Made by a program: the position numbers and the translations under genes | Part shown: positions 10,154 through 21,099 of the stretch, piece after piece | How positions within the stretch are numbered: the stretch's first letter is position 1 | Layout: the number at the start of each line of letters is the position of its first letter | Assembly (NCBI RefSeq): GCF_900090205.1 | Contig: NZ_LT607802.1 | Span: 285,858-349,857, forward strand | Direction of reading: 5' to 3' | Length of the DNA: 64,000 nt | Source: Vogesella sp. LIG4 | GTDB taxonomy: Bacteria; Pseudomonadota; Gammaproteobacteria; Burkholderiales; Chromobacteriaceae | The notes under the pieces: model-generated | Database searches by the model: none | Seen by the model: the letters and a program-made list of their open reading frames with translations, nothing else | What the model was told of the DNA's origin: nothing

Positions 10154-11154
10154 CAGTTTTTGCCGCTGAACACTTTCAGGTAGTGCATCAGCAGGGCCTC
10201 CAGTTGTAAACGGGTTACCAGCGTATGCTGGCCGAAAGGCTGCAACAGGTCGAGTTCGCGCTGGCAGTGCATCAGCTGCGGCAGGTCCAGGCGCGGCAGC
10301 AGGCGCTCCATCGCCGGCTGCATATCCGGATAATAGCGAACCCGGCCGGCCAGCTTCAAACCAGCCAGATCATGCAGCCACTTGGCCAGCCATGACAACG
10401 GCACCGCCAGTGGCAGTTTGTGGCGGTCGAGCTTTTCCATGGCCGCCAGCACGCTGCCCATGCCGATCTGGGTCAGCGCCTGTACGAAATCCTGACGCAC
10501 CGTGGCCAGCTCGGCGTCATGCTCGAACACCGGCATGCCGCCGTGGAACGCCAGCTCGCTGGCCGCATCGGCCATGCCCTGCTGCTGCAGCCAGGCCAGG
10601 GCCTCGCCTGCTGCCGGGGCGCTGAGCGGAAACTGGCGACAGCGGCTCTTGATGGTGGGCAGCAGCCGTTGCGGTGCATCGGCCACCAGCAGGAACACCA
10701 CGTCCGCCGGCGGCTCTTCCAGCACTTTCAGCAAGGCATTGGCCGCTGCCGGGTTGAGGCTTTCCGCCGGTTCCACCACCACCACGCGCAGGCCGCCGCG
10801 ATGCGAGGACAGGTGGGCGAATTCGATCACCTCGCGCACGCCGTCGATCTTGATCACCGGCAGCTTGCGACGCGCGGCCTTGCCTTCCTTGCCCTCGTCG
10901 TCCTCATCCTCCACCAGCGGTGTCAGGTGGCGGTAGTCCGGGTGGTTGCCGGCATCGAACCAGTGGCAGGCCTGGCACTGGCCGCAGGCGTGGTGATCCG
11001 GCTGGCGGTTTTCGCACAGCAGCGCCCTGGCCACCTCGGCGGCAAACTCGCTCTTGCCGATGCCGGCCGGGCCGGTAAACAGCCAGGCATTGGGCAGCCG
11101 CTCGAAATGTGCGGCCAACCTTTGCCAGTCGGCGTATTGCCACGGGTAGCGCAT
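10153..11154 (-). CDS. holB: DNA polymerase III subunit delta'
   Basis: A 333-residue clamp-loader subunit that, with gamma/tau and delta, opens the beta clamp. The P-loop-like segment GPAGIGKS is at about residues 28-35, the zinc-binding cysteine group CENRQ...CGQCQAC at about residues 50-66, and the sensor-type VFLLVADAPQRLLPTIKSRC near residue 155. The start overlaps the tmk stop by one base, indicating tight coupling. A decamer copy at 11110 falls within the first 15 codons. Confidence 0.95.
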   Translation of the reverse strand: MRYPWQYADWQRLAAHFERLPNAWLFTGPAGIGKSEFAAEVARALLCENRQPDHHACGQCQACHWFDAGNHPDYRHLTPLVEDEDDEGKEGKAARRKLPVIKIDGVREVIEFAHLSSHRGGLRVVVVEPAESLNPAAANALLKVLEEPPADVVFLLVADAPQRLLPTIKSRCRQFPLSAPAAGEALAWLQQQGMADAASELAFHGGMPVFEHDAELATVRQDFVQALTQIGMGSVLAAMEKLDRHKLPLAVPLSWLAKWLHDLAGLKLAGRVRYYPDMQPAMERLLPRLDLPQLMHCQRELDLLQPFGQHTLVTRLQLEALLMHYLKVFSGKN

Positions 11155-11777
11155 CAGGCGACTTTCTGCTCGGCCAGTGCGGCGGCGATGCGCTGCTGCA
11201 GGTAGTCGATCGGGCTGCTGGCATCCAGTACCAGGAAGCGCTGCGGGTTGGCCTGCGCGCGCGCCAGGTACATCTGGCGTACACGCTGGTGGAAGTCCTC
11301 GCGCTCCTGTTCGAAACGGTCCGGCAGGCGGGTGCCTTCCAGCCGCGCACGCGCCACTTCCAGCGGCACGTCCAGCAGGATGGTGAGATCCGGCTGCAAG
11401 CCCTGCTGCACCCAGTTTTCCAGCACCGCGATGCGGTCTGCCGGCACACCGCGTCCACCGCCCTGGTAGGCGAAGGTGGCGTCGGTGAAGCGGTCGCTCA
11501 CCACCCAGTTGCCGGCAGCCAGCTGCGGGCGGATCACGGTGGAGATCAGCTCCTGGCGGCTGGCGAACATCAGCAGGGTTTCGGTATCCAGCGTGGCGTC
11601 GGTGTCGATGTCCAGCAGGATCTCGCGCAGCTTTTCGCCCAGCGGGGTGCCGCCCGGTTCGCGGGTGAACACGGCGTCGATGTCCTGCTGCTGCAGCCAG
11701 TGGCGGATGAAGTTGAGATGGGTGCTCTTGCCGGCGCCATCCAGGCCTTCCAGCGTGATGAAGCGTGCGGTGGACAT
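11154..11777 (-). CDS. tmk: thymidylate kinase
   Basis: Phosphorylates dTMP to dTDP. It is 207 residues, the normal length. The P-loop GLDGAGKST starts at residue 11, the substrate-binding TREPGGTPLGE follows near residue 40, and the DR(F/Y) motif SDRFTDATFAYQGGGRG near 95. The lid-region arginines appear in the E. coli-like position. Start and stop overlap mltG and holB by one base each, so the three are co-translated. Confidence 0.97.
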   Translation of the reverse strand: MSTARFITLEGLDGAGKSTHLNFIRHWLQQQDIDAVFTREPGGTPLGEKLREILLDIDTDATLDTETLLMFASRQELISTVIRPQLAAGNWVVSDRFTDATFAYQGGGRGVPADRIAVLENWVQQGLQPDLTILLDVPLEVARARLEGTRLPDRFEQEREDFHQRVRQMYLARAQANPQRFLVLDASSPIDYLQQRIAAALAEQKVA

Positions 11778-12775
11778 TATTGGCCCTTCTTCAGAATGTA
11801 TTGGCGGACGGCGGCGTTGTGCTCGTCCAGTGTTTCGGAAAATTTCGACTCGCCGCTGCCGTCGTTCTTGGCAACGAAATACAGCGCGTGGCTGGGCGTG
11901 GGGTTGGCCGCAGCCTGCAGCGAGGCGCGCCCCGGCAGCGCAATCGGCGTCGGCGGCAGCCCGTCGCGGGTGTAGGTGTTGTATGGCGTGTCGCGGCGCA
12001 GGTCGGCCTTGCCGATGCTGCCGTGATATTGCTCGCCCATGCCGTAGATCACCGACGGGTCGGTCTGCAGCCGCATGCCTACCCGCAGCCGGTTGACGAA
12101 TACGCTGGCCACCATGCCGCGGTCGGCTTCGCTGGCGGTTTCCTTTTCCACCAGGCTGGCCATGATCAGCAGCTGGTAGGCATTGGTATAAGGAGCGTCG
12201 GCAGCCCGCCCTTCCCAGGCCGCCTGCAACTGCTGCTGCAGCGCGTGGAAGGCCTGCTTGTAGACCGCCATATCGCTGCTGCCCGGGGTGTAGAAGTAGG
12301 TGCTGGGGAAGAACAAGCCTTCCGCCACGCCGCCGTTGATGCCCATTGCCGCCAGGATCTGGCTGTCGGACCAGTCCGCGGTGTCATGCTGCAGGTCGTT
12401 TTCCCGCTGCAGCGCACGGCGGAACTGGCGCAGGTTCCAGCCTTCGATGATGGTAACGCTGGACTGGTCCGGGTGGCCCTCGCCAAAGCGCGACAGGTAC
12501 TGCCACATGGCGGTGGCGTTGCCGAACTGGTACAGGCCGGGCTTGAGCCTGCGGTCCACGCCCATCATGCGCGACAGCAGCGACATCACCCAGCGGTTGC
12601 GGATGGCGCCGTCTTCCTCCAGCGCGCGCGCGACCTGGCTCATGGTGCGGTTGGGGCCCACGGTCACTGCGTAGGGCTGTTTGGGCGGCACCACCGGCAC
12701 CACCACCACCCAGGCCAGCCACAGGGCGAGCAAGGTGGCCAGCAGGGCCAGGGCCTGGAAAATCTGTCGAATCAT
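11777..12775 (-). CDS. mltG: endolytic transglycosylase, terminates glycan strands
   Basis: A 332-residue YceG-family inner-membrane enzyme that cleaves nascent peptidoglycan strands. A single N-terminal membrane anchor spans about residues 7-28 (ALALLATLLALWLAWVVVV), followed by a periplasmic LysM-like part and the YceG domain. The catalytic Glu is in ASLVEKETASEADR near residue 210, followed by the conserved NRLRVGMRLQTDPSVIYG. It is the first gene of the mltG-tmk-holB-pilZ string. A decamer copy at 11903 lies near its 3' end. Confidence 0.95.
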   Translation of the reverse strand: MIRQIFQALALLATLLALWLAWVVVVPVVPPKQPYAVTVGPNRTMSQVARALEEDGAIRNRWVMSLLSRMMGVDRRLKPGLYQFGNATAMWQYLSRFGEGHPDQSSVTIIEGWNLRQFRRALQRENDLQHDTADWSDSQILAAMGINGGVAEGLFFPSTYFYTPGSSDMAVYKQAFHALQQQLQAAWEGRAADAPYTNAYQLLIMASLVEKETASEADRGMVASVFVNRLRVGMRLQTDPSVIYGMGEQYHGSIGKADLRRDTPYNTYTRDGLPPTPIALPGRASLQAAANPTPSHALYFVAKNDGSGESKFSETLDEHNAAVRQYILKKGQ

Positions 12776-12909
12776 GTTGCCTGTCTGGAGGTTATGCGCT
12801 TGTTACCGGCACAGGCCGCCGGCGGCCTGCGAGATCGCGCGTGATGATACCACGCGACGGCGCTGCCCCCGTGGCGGCAAGCCCCAGGCGTTGCGCCCCC
12901 GGCACGCGC

Positions 12910-13464
12910 TCAGGCGGATGGCTGCAGCACCACGCCGTAGCTGCCGGCCACACCGCCTTCCGGCAGCGGCTTGAGGCGCAGCACGCCTTCCGGCAGGTTC
13001 AGGTGCAGGCGCATGTCGCCGCGCCGCCAGGCCGCCCAGGCGGCCTCGTCCGGCTGCGCGCCGTCGATAGTGACGATGCACTCGGACAGCGCCAGCAGCT
13101 CGCGGTCGTCCACCAGCGCCGGCTCGCCGCCGATCTCGATGAACAGGCGGCCATCGTCGTCCAGGTAAGCCAGCCGCGGCCGCTCGGCATCCAGGTCCGG
13201 CACCAGCTGCCAGCCCTGCGACCAGCGGCGGGCGATGAACGGCGCCACGTCCAGTGCCACATACACCTTCTGCGGCCCGTTCTGTACATAGAAGCGCCCC
13301 TCGCCATCGCGGCTGTAGTTGCGCTGGAAGAATTCGACGATGGCCGGCTGCGACAAGCGCTCCTCGCGCAGCCACCACTGGCCGCGCGCATCCAGCCGCA
13401 GCCAGCCGAACACCGCCGGCACATTCGGCCATTTGGCCATGGCGGCCAGTACACTGTTATCCAT
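12910..13464 (-). CDS. conserved hypothetical protein
   Basis: A 184-residue soluble protein beginning MDNSVLAAMAKWPNVPAVFGWLRLD. It contains RGQWWLREERLSQPAIVEFFQRNY and FYVQNGPQKVYVALD, a pattern I associate with an uncharacterised family found widely in Neisseriales and Burkholderiales beside ybbP-type genes. I cannot name the family with certainty. It lacks a signal peptide and membrane segments. It lies 44 bp downstream of the ABC permease on the same strand and may be co-transcribed with it. Confidence 0.8.
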   Translation of the reverse strand: MDNSVLAAMAKWPNVPAVFGWLRLDARGQWWLREERLSQPAIVEFFQRNYSRDGEGRFYVQNGPQKVYVALDVAPFIARRWSQGWQLVPDLDAERPRLAYLDDDGRLFIEIGGEPALVDDRELLALSECIVTIDGAQPDEAAWAAWRRGDMRLHLNLPEGVLRLKPLPEGGVAGSYGVVLQPSA

Positions 13465-13508
13465 AATTCCCTCCCCATCGCGCCTCACGGCCTGTGGCCG
13501 TGGCACGC

Positions 13509-15998
13509 TTACACGCCGCGCAACACTTCTACCGGTGAAGTGCGGCTGATGGTTTTCAATAATGGCGATGCGGCCAACACCACCAGCAGCGCGCCGGCGG
13601 CCAGACCCATTATCGGCAGCAGCCAGTTGGGTGCAAACGGCAAATCGAACAGTTTCACCGCCACCACACTGCCCACCGCCATGGCGCCGATGCCGGCCAG
13701 CAGGCCGGCCAGCGCGCCCAGCGCCCCCAACTCGGCCAGCAGCACGCTGCGCACCTGGGCGCGCGATGCCCCCAGTGCGCGCAGCAAGGCGGCGTCGGCG
13801 AGGCGCTCGTGGCGGGTGGTGGACAGCGCCGCCCACAGCACCAGAATGCCGGCCAGCAGCGTCAGCGCGAACATCGCTTCCACCGCCAGCGCCAGCCGCT
13901 CGATCACCCCGCGCACCTCGCGCACGATCACGCTGATGTCGATCACCGTCACATTCGGCAGCGCCGCCACCAGCCGGTTGTTGAAGCCGGCATCCGGCGC
14001 GCGGTAGCTGGCGATGTAGCTGGCGTTTTCCTGCCCCAGCCAGCCCGGCGGCCCCAATACGAAGAAATTGGGCTGGAAGCTGTCCCACGCCACCTTGCGC
14101 AGGCTGGTCACCCGCGCCTGGTAGCGGGTGCCGGCCACGTCGAAGCTCAGCATGTCGCCCAGGCGGATGCCCACCGTCTGCGCCAGCCCCGCCTCCACCG
14201 AGAACTGCGGCTGGCGGCTGCCCGCCGGCCACCACTGCCCGGCGCTGATATGGTTGCTGGCATCCAGCGCATCGCGCCAGGACAGGTTGAACTCGCGCTC
14301 CACCAGCCGCCGCGCGCGGTCATTCGGATAATCCTGCGGCCGCACCTGGCGCGTGTTGATGCTGAGCAAACGTGCTCTTGTCATGGGCAGCATCTGCGGC
14401 GGCGTGCGGCCAACCCTGGTGAACAGCCCGGCCAGCGCCGCGCGCTGTGGCGGCTGCAGGTTGATCAGGAAGGTATCCGGCGCATCCGGCGGTAGCGAGC
14501 GCTGCCAGGCGCCGATCAGGTCGTCGCGCACCACGGTCAGCGTCAGCAGCGCCATCAGGCTTACCGCCAGCGCCACCACCTGCAGCACCGCCAGCGCCGG
14601 GCGGCGGGCAAGATTGGTCAGGCCATGACGCCAGCCGCTCTGGCTGCCGCCGGCATAGCGCCCCAGCAGCCATACCAGCGCCCAGGCCAGCAGCGCCACC
14701 ACGGCCAGAAAACCGAACAGCGCCGCCAGCAGCCATACCGCCAGCGTGGCATCCCCCACCTGCCATGCCGCCAGGCTCAGCAAGGCCAGCAGCGCCAGCA
14801 AGGGCGCCAGCAGCGAGCTGCCACGGCGCGGCAGATCGGCGCGCAGCACCGCCAGCGCCGGCACCTTGCGCAGCGCCAGCAGCGGCGGCAGCGCAAAGCC
14901 GGCCAGCAGGATCAGCGCCGACAGCGGGCCGGACAGCCAGGCCAGCAGCCCGGGCGCCGGCAAGCCTTCACCCAGCCACTGCCGGGCCAGGCTGATCAGC
15001 AAGGCCTGCACGCCGTAGCCGGCCAGCGTGCCCAGTCCGCCGCCCAGCAGGGCCAGCCACAGCAGCAGGCTGCCCCATACCGTGGCCACCTCGGCGCTGG
15101 TCTGGCCGAAGGCGCGCAGCATCGCCACGCTCTGCCAGTGGCGGTTCAGGTAACGGCGCACCGCCAGCGCCACCGCGGCGGCAGCCAGCGTTACCGACAA
15201 CACCGCGGACAGGCCGAGGAAGCGCCGCGCCTTTTCCAGCGCCGAGCGCACTTCCGGGCGCGCCTCCTCGATGTCTTCCAGCCGGCTGCCCGCCGGCAGG
15301 CGAGGCGCTAGCCACTGCTGCATCACCGCCACCGCCGGCGCCTCGCCGGCCATGAACAGGCGGTAGCGGATGCGGCTGCCCTCCTGCACCAGGCCACTGG
15401 CCGGCAGGTCGCCAAGGTTGAGCAACACCCGCGGCACGAAGTTGTACAAGTCCACCGCGCCATCCGGCTCGCGCAGCAGCTCGCCGCTCAGCCGCAGCCG
15501 GCGCTGGCCGACACGCAATTCATCGCCCAGCTGCAGGCCCAGCTTCTGCAGCAGCCGGCTGTCGGCCCAGGCTTCGCCCGGCGCCGGGTGCAGCGCGCCC
15601 TGGCGTACGCCGGCCGCCGTGCGCAGCTGCACATTGCCGCGCAGCGGGTAGCCGTCGCTCACCGCCTTCAGCGTCACCAGCGTGGCCTGGTCGCGGGCAA
15701 ACACCATGGAAGGAAAAGTGGCGCTGCGCGCGGTGCGCAGCCCGCCAGCTTCGGCCTGGCGCTGCCAGTCCAGCGGCGCCGGCTCGCGGCCGTTCACCAC
15801 CAGGTCGGCCGCCAGCAGCTGGCTGGCCTGCCGCGTCAGCGCGCCGTCGATGCGCGCGGAAAAGAACGCCACGCTGCTCATCGCCGCCACCGCCACCAGC
15901 AGCGAGAACAGCAGCACGGTAAGCTCGCCGGCACGCAGCTCACGCCACAGCAGGCGCAGTCCCATGCGCAGCGACAGTCGCAGGCTGCCGGCCTTCAT
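13509..15998 (-). CDS. ABC transporter permease, FtsX/YbbP type
   Basis: An 829-residue inner-membrane protein with an N-terminal membrane segment, a large periplasmic domain, and two FtsX-type core regions (about residues 260-430 and 705-829), the MacB/YbbP topology. The C-terminus SRTSPVEVLRGV is typical of FtsX permeases. It works with the YbbA-type ATPase encoded upstream with a 4-bp overlap. Family members move lipids or lipoproteins or transmit force rather than import solutes; the substrate here is unknown. Two decamer copies (13569, 14405) lie inside. Confidence 0.93.
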   Translation of the reverse strand: MKAGSLRLSLRMGLRLLWRELRAGELTVLLFSLLVAVAAMSSVAFFSARIDGALTRQASQLLAADLVVNGREPAPLDWQRQAEAGGLRTARSATFPSMVFARDQATLVTLKAVSDGYPLRGNVQLRTAAGVRQGALHPAPGEAWADSRLLQKLGLQLGDELRVGQRRLRLSGELLREPDGAVDLYNFVPRVLLNLGDLPASGLVQEGSRIRYRLFMAGEAPAVAVMQQWLAPRLPAGSRLEDIEEARPEVRSALEKARRFLGLSAVLSVTLAAAAVALAVRRYLNRHWQSVAMLRAFGQTSAEVATVWGSLLLWLALLGGGLGTLAGYGVQALLISLARQWLGEGLPAPGLLAWLSGPLSALILLAGFALPPLLALRKVPALAVLRADLPRRGSSLLAPLLALLALLSLAAWQVGDATLAVWLLAALFGFLAVVALLAWALVWLLGRYAGGSQSGWRHGLTNLARRPALAVLQVVALAVSLMALLTLTVVRDDLIGAWQRSLPPDAPDTFLINLQPPQRAALAGLFTRVGRTPPQMLPMTRARLLSINTRQVRPQDYPNDRARRLVEREFNLSWRDALDASNHISAGQWWPAGSRQPQFSVEAGLAQTVGIRLGDMLSFDVAGTRYQARVTSLRKVAWDSFQPNFFVLGPPGWLGQENASYIASYRAPDAGFNNRLVAALPNVTVIDISVIVREVRGVIERLALAVEAMFALTLLAGILVLWAALSTTRHERLADAALLRALGASRAQVRSVLLAELGALGALAGLLAGIGAMAVGSVVAVKLFDLPFAPNWLLPIMGLAAGALLVVLAASPLLKTISRTSPVEVLRGV

Positions 15999-16690
15999 GC
16001 CTCACCCCGTTGCAGCACGCCGTCGTGCAGCCGGTAGACGGCATCGCAGCGCTCGGCCAGCTCGGCATCATGCGTCACCAGCACCAGCGCGGTGCCGGCC
16101 TCTGCATTCAATTCGAACATCAGCGCCACGATCTGGCGGCCGGTCACCGGGTCGAGGTTGCCGGTGGGTTCGTCGGCGAACAGCAAGGTTGGCCGCATCA
16201 CGAAGGCGCGCGCCAGCGCCACGCGCTGCTGCTCGCCGCCGGACAGGTGGCGCGGGTAGTGTGCCAGCCGTGCGGCCAACCCTACCCGCTGCAGCATGGC
16301 GCTGGCAGCTTCGCGTGCATCGCGGCGCCCGGCCAGCTCCAGCGGCAGCATCACGTTTTCCAGCGCGGTAAGCTGCGGCAGCAGCTGGAAGTTCTGGAAC
16401 ACGAAGCCGACGTGCTCGCGGCGCAGCAGCGCGCGGCCGTCCTCGTCCAGTGCCGACAGCTGCTGCCCGGCCAGTTGCACCTCACCAGCGCTGGCGCCGT
16501 CCAGCCCGGCCAGGATTGCCAGCAGGGTGGACTTGCCGCTGCCGGAGGCGCCGACGATGGCCACGCTCTGGCCACGGCGGATGTCCAGCGAGACATCGTG
16601 CAGGATGCTCAGCGTCTCGCCGTGGTAATCCACTTGCCTCGCCACGTGGCGGGCGCTGAGAATGGCGTCTTGCTGCGAAGGAGTGTTCAT
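15995..16690 (-). CDS. ABC transporter ATPase, YbbA type
   Basis: A 231-residue ATPase of the MacB/LolD/YbbA class. Walker A GASGSGKST is near residue 45, signature LSGGEQQRVALARAF near 148, and Walker B LLFADEPTGNLD near 170. The MRPTL before Walker B is encoded by a decamer copy (16188); a second copy is at 16271. The start is ambiguous between ATG 16690 and ATG 16702. The 16690 start overlaps the tesA start codon on the other strand. The ybbA/tesA divergence is also seen in E. coli. Confidence 0.92.
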   Translation of the reverse strand: MNTPSQQDAILSARHVARQVDYHGETLSILHDVSLDIRRGQSVAIVGASGSGKSTLLAILAGLDGASAGEVQLAGQQLSALDEDGRALLRREHVGFVFQNFQLLPQLTALENVMLPLELAGRRDAREAASAMLQRVGLAARLAHYPRHLSGGEQQRVALARAFVMRPTLLFADEPTGNLDPVTGRQIVALMFELNAEAGTALVLVTHDAELAERCDAVYRLHDGVLQRGEA

Positions 16691-17333
16691 GTTGTCCGTC
16701 ATGTCTGCATTGTGTTCCGGCGCCGCGCGCCGCCTGGTTCCGGCCTGCCTGCTGCTGTGCACCTCCCTGGCCGCCCCCGCGGCGCTGGCGGCCAGGGTGG
16801 TGGTGTTCGGCGACAGCATCTCCGCCGGCTACGGCATCAACCCGGCGCAAGGCTGGGTGAAGCTGCTGCAGGACAAGCTGGGGGCACAACACACGGTGAT
16901 CAATGCCAGCCTGTCCGGCGAAACCACCGCCGGCGGCCTGTCGCGCCTGCCTGCGGTGCTGCAACAGCACCGGCCGGACGTGGTGGTGCTGGAGCTGGGC
17001 GGCAACGACGGTCTGCGCGGGCTGCCGCTTATCGAAATGCAGCGCAACCTTTCCAGCATGGCACAACTGGCCAGATCCGCGCATGCCCGCGTACTGCTGA
17101 TCGGCATGGCACTGCCACCAAACTATGGCCCGGAATACGGCGCCAGGTTCCAGCAGGTGTACCGCGACGTGGCGCGCCAGCAGAAGGCGGCGCTGGTGCC
17201 GCTGCTGGTGGCCGGCTTCGAGCGCGACCTCAGCCAGTTCCAGAGTGACGGCATCCACCCGATCGCCAGCGCCCAGCCGCGCATGGTGGCCAATGTGCTG
17301 CCCACGCTGCAGCCGCTGCTGCGCCGGCACTGA
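16689..17333 (+). CDS. tesA: periplasmic GDSL esterase/lysophospholipase TesA
   Basis: A 214-residue SGNH hydrolase (thioesterase I/arylesterase/lysophospholipase). The signal peptide ends near SLAAPAALA. Catalytic block I is VVFGDSISAGYG, block III GGNDGLRG, and block V SDGIHP with the Asp-His pair. The start at 16689 is supported by AAGGAG five to six bases upstream; ATG 16701 is the alternative. The first codon overlaps the ybbA start on the opposite strand, so the two promoters lie inside each other's coding sequence. Confidence 0.93.
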   Translation: MLSVMSALCSGAARRLVPACLLLCTSLAAPAALAARVVVFGDSISAGYGINPAQGWVKLLQDKLGAQHTVINASLSGETTAGGLSRLPAVLQQHRPDVVVLELGGNDGLRGLPLIEMQRNLSSMAQLARSAHARVLLIGMALPPNYGPEYGARFQQVYRDVARQQKAALVPLLVAGFERDLSQFQSDGIHPIASAQPRMVANVLPTLQPLLRRH

Positions 17334-17404
17334 GCGGGTGCAGACCAGGCAGCCGGCAGCGCCACTGCGGCGCATGCTGGCGCGCTGAACACGATGACAA
17401 AACA

Positions 17405-17430
17405 AAAGCCCTGCCGGATGGCAGGGCTTT
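17405..17430. terminator. bidirectional terminator between tesA and the peroxiredoxin gene
   Basis: The perfect stem AAAGCCCTGCC/GGCAGGGCTTT with loop GGAT lies between converging genes, with A-rich and T-rich flanks serving both directions. A decamer copy follows at 17446. Confidence 0.85.
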
Positions 17431-17467
17431 GTTCTGCTAATCAAGGTTGGCCGCAGCCAGACAGTGA

Positions 17468-18082
17468 TTACAGGGAAGCGGCGTTCTCGGCCAGGTAGGA
17501 AGCCACGCCTTCGGCGGACGGCTTCATGCCTTTCTTGCCCTTGTTCCAGCCAGCCGGGCACACTTCGCCGTGCTCTTCGGTGAACTGCAGGGCGTCTACC
17601 ATGCGGATCATTTCGTCAACGTTGCGGCCCAGCGGCAGGTTGTTGACAACCTGGTGCTGTACCACGCCGGACTTGTCGATCAGGAAGGAGCCACGGAAGG
17701 CCACGCCACCGTCGGCCTCCACGTCGAAGGCCTTGCACAGATCGTGCTGGATGTCGGCTACCAGGGTGTAACCAACCTGGCCGATGCCGCCCTTGTCCAC
17801 CGGGGTGTTGCGCCATGCGGCGTGGGTGAACTGGCTGTCGATGGACACGCCGATCACTTCCACGTTGCGGGCCTTGAACTCGGCCAGGCGGTGGTCGAAG
17901 GCGATCAGTTCGGACGGGCACACGAAGGTGAAGTCCAGCGGGTAGAAGAACACCACGGCGTATTTGCCGGCGCTAGCCTGCTGGAAGGAGTAGTTGTCAA
18001 CGATTTCGCCATTGCCGAGTACGGCGGAGAAGGCTTTGGAACCATCAAAGAACGGGGCTTGCTTGCCTACGAGTACGGCCAT
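17468..18082 (-). CDS. 2-Cys peroxiredoxin (AhpC/Prx1 type)
   Basis: A 204-residue thiol peroxidase that reduces hydrogen peroxide and organic peroxides. The peroxidatic Cys is at residue 55 (DFTFVCPSEL) and the resolving Cys near residue 177 (GEVCPAGWNKG), the typical 2-Cys arrangement. A C-terminal YLAENAASL replaces the YF helix of sensitive Prx. It stands alone, with no reductase (ahpF) or oxyR beside it. The upstream gap of about 230 bp also holds the aspS terminator. Confidence 0.93.
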   Translation of the reverse strand: MAVLVGKQAPFFDGSKAFSAVLGNGEIVDNYSFQQASAGKYAVVFFYPLDFTFVCPSELIAFDHRLAEFKARNVEVIGVSIDSQFTHAAWRNTPVDKGGIGQVGYTLVADIQHDLCKAFDVEADGGVAFRGSFLIDKSGVVQHQVVNNLPLGRNVDEMIRMVDALQFTEEHGEVCPAGWNKGKKGMKPSAEGVASYLAENAASL

Positions 18083-18271
18083 GAGGATCTCCTTGGGTAA
18101 TGCGGTGTAAATGCTATCCGGTACTTCCGGTTGCTGACGCGGTTATAAATCAGCCCTCCGGAGTGCTCAAATTGAAATTGCCAATTTTGCCGATAGCAAC
18201 TGGCAATGACTGTGGGCAACCTTCCGTTATATGGCCACCGCCGGCCGGGATTCAAGATGACCATGCAATAA

Positions 18272-18297
18272 AAAAGGACACCCGGGGGTGTCCTTTT
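18272..18297 (-). terminator. intrinsic terminator downstream of aspS
   Basis: Read leftward, AAAAGGACACCC/GGGTGTCCTTTT forms a strong stem followed by TTTATTG, 18 bp after the aspS stop codon. Confidence 0.85.
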
Positions 18298-18314
18298 GCC
18301 TTTTACGGTCAACC

Positions 18315-20108
<1,794 letters not shown>

Positions 20109-20167
20109 TGCAATGCCTTATGTGTTGAATTCGGGTAGTTCGGAAGACGATGGCTGACGATGAAGGG

Positions 20168-20191
20168 GTTGGCCGCACGCATGCGGCCAAC
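20168..20191. repeat. inverted decamer pair between the DUF502 gene and aspS
   Basis: GTTGGCCGCA and TGCGGCCAAC lie four bases apart (CGCA... spacing at 20178-20181), with GG/CC extending the arms to 20167-20192. It could form a hairpin in the transcript, but the T-run is missing. Confidence 0.75.
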
Positions 20192-20195
20192 CCTG

Positions 20196-20855
20196 TCAAT
20201 TTCGCTCGTCGCTCAGTTGAGCGCGGGTGGCGGCGGGCGCCGGCGCCGGCGGCGCCACTACCCCCATCGAAATCACGTATTTCAGCGCTTCGTCCACGCT
20301 CATGTTCAGTTCACGCGTGTCGCGTTTGGGCACGATGATGAAGTAGCCGGAAGTGGGATTGGGCGTGGTGGGCACGTAGACGCTCACGTACTCTTCCTCG
20401 CCCAGTTCCGCCTTCAGCTGGCCATTGGGTGTGCCGGTCTGGAACGCCACCGTCCAGGCGTCCTGGTGCGGGAAACGCACCAGCAGCGCCTTGCGGAAGG
20501 CCTGGCCGGAATCGGACAGCAGGGTATCGCTGACCTGCTTCACGCTGTTGTAGATGGTGCTCACCACCGGCGTGCGGGTCAGGATCAGCTGCCACAGGTC
20601 CAGCAGGCGCTGCCCCAGCACGTTGGCCGCCATGAAACCGGTACCCACCAGCACGGCAATCGCCAGCACCACGCCCAGCCCCGGAATATTGAAGCCGAAC
20701 AGGCTTTCCGGCCGCCAGGCGCGCGGCAGCAGCATGATGGTCTGATCCAGCGTACCGACGATCAGGTTCAGCACCCACAGCGTGATGGTCACCGGCAGCC
20801 AGATCAGCACACCGGTAACCAGGTAGCCGCGCAAAGTCAGCTTGATGTGTTTCAT
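20196..20855 (-). CDS. DUF502 family membrane protein
   Basis: A 219-residue inner-membrane protein with two hydrophobic segments (about residues 8-33, GYLVTGVLIWLPVTITLWVLN, and 60-85, PGLGVVLAIAVLVGTGFMAAN), then the family motif TPVVSTIYNSVKQVSDTLL and a cytoplasmic domain containing VPTTPNPTSGYFIIVP. The C-terminus is Ala/Pro-rich. The start at 20855 (MKHIK) is preferred to 20885. It lies 7 bp after fmdB and before aspS. The molecular role of the family is unknown. Confidence 0.9.
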   Translation of the reverse strand: MKHIKLTLRGYLVTGVLIWLPVTITLWVLNLIVGTLDQTIMLLPRAWRPESLFGFNIPGLGVVLAIAVLVGTGFMAANVLGQRLLDLWQLILTRTPVVSTIYNSVKQVSDTLLSDSGQAFRKALLVRFPHQDAWTVAFQTGTPNGQLKAELGEEEYVSVYVPTTPNPTSGYFIIVPKRDTRELNMSVDEALKYVISMGVVAPPAPAPAATRAQLSDERN

Positions 20856-20862
20856 GTTGGTA

Positions 20863-21099
20863 TCAGGCACAGCCACCACTACCACACCCGCCGCTGCCGC
20901 AGGCCGGCCCGCTGCTGCTGTTCTTGAAGTCGGTTACATACCAGCCGTTGCCCTTGAGCTGGAAGCCAGCCGCGGACAACTGCTTGGCGTAATCGCCACT
21001 GCCGCAGGACGGACATTGCGCAATCGGGTCATCGCTCATCTTCTGCAGATGCTCTTTTTGTGCCCCGCACGCAGCACAACGGTATTCGTAAATCGGCAT
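20863..21099 (-). CDS. fmdB: FmdB family zinc-ribbon protein
   Basis: A 78-residue protein with an N-terminal zinc ribbon (MPIYEYRCAACG...CPSCGSGD) carrying two CxxC knuckles, and a Gly/Ser/Cys-rich tail (GSGGCGSGGCA). FmdB is named from a putative regulator of formamidase genes, but its function is not established. It heads the fmdB-DUF502-aspS string. The 254 bp upstream to fabI are intergenic, with no other gene seen. Confidence 0.9.
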   Translation of the reverse strand: MPIYEYRCAACGAQKEHLQKMSDDPIAQCPSCGSGDYAKQLSAAGFQLKGNGWYVTDFKNSSSGPACGSGGCGSGGCA

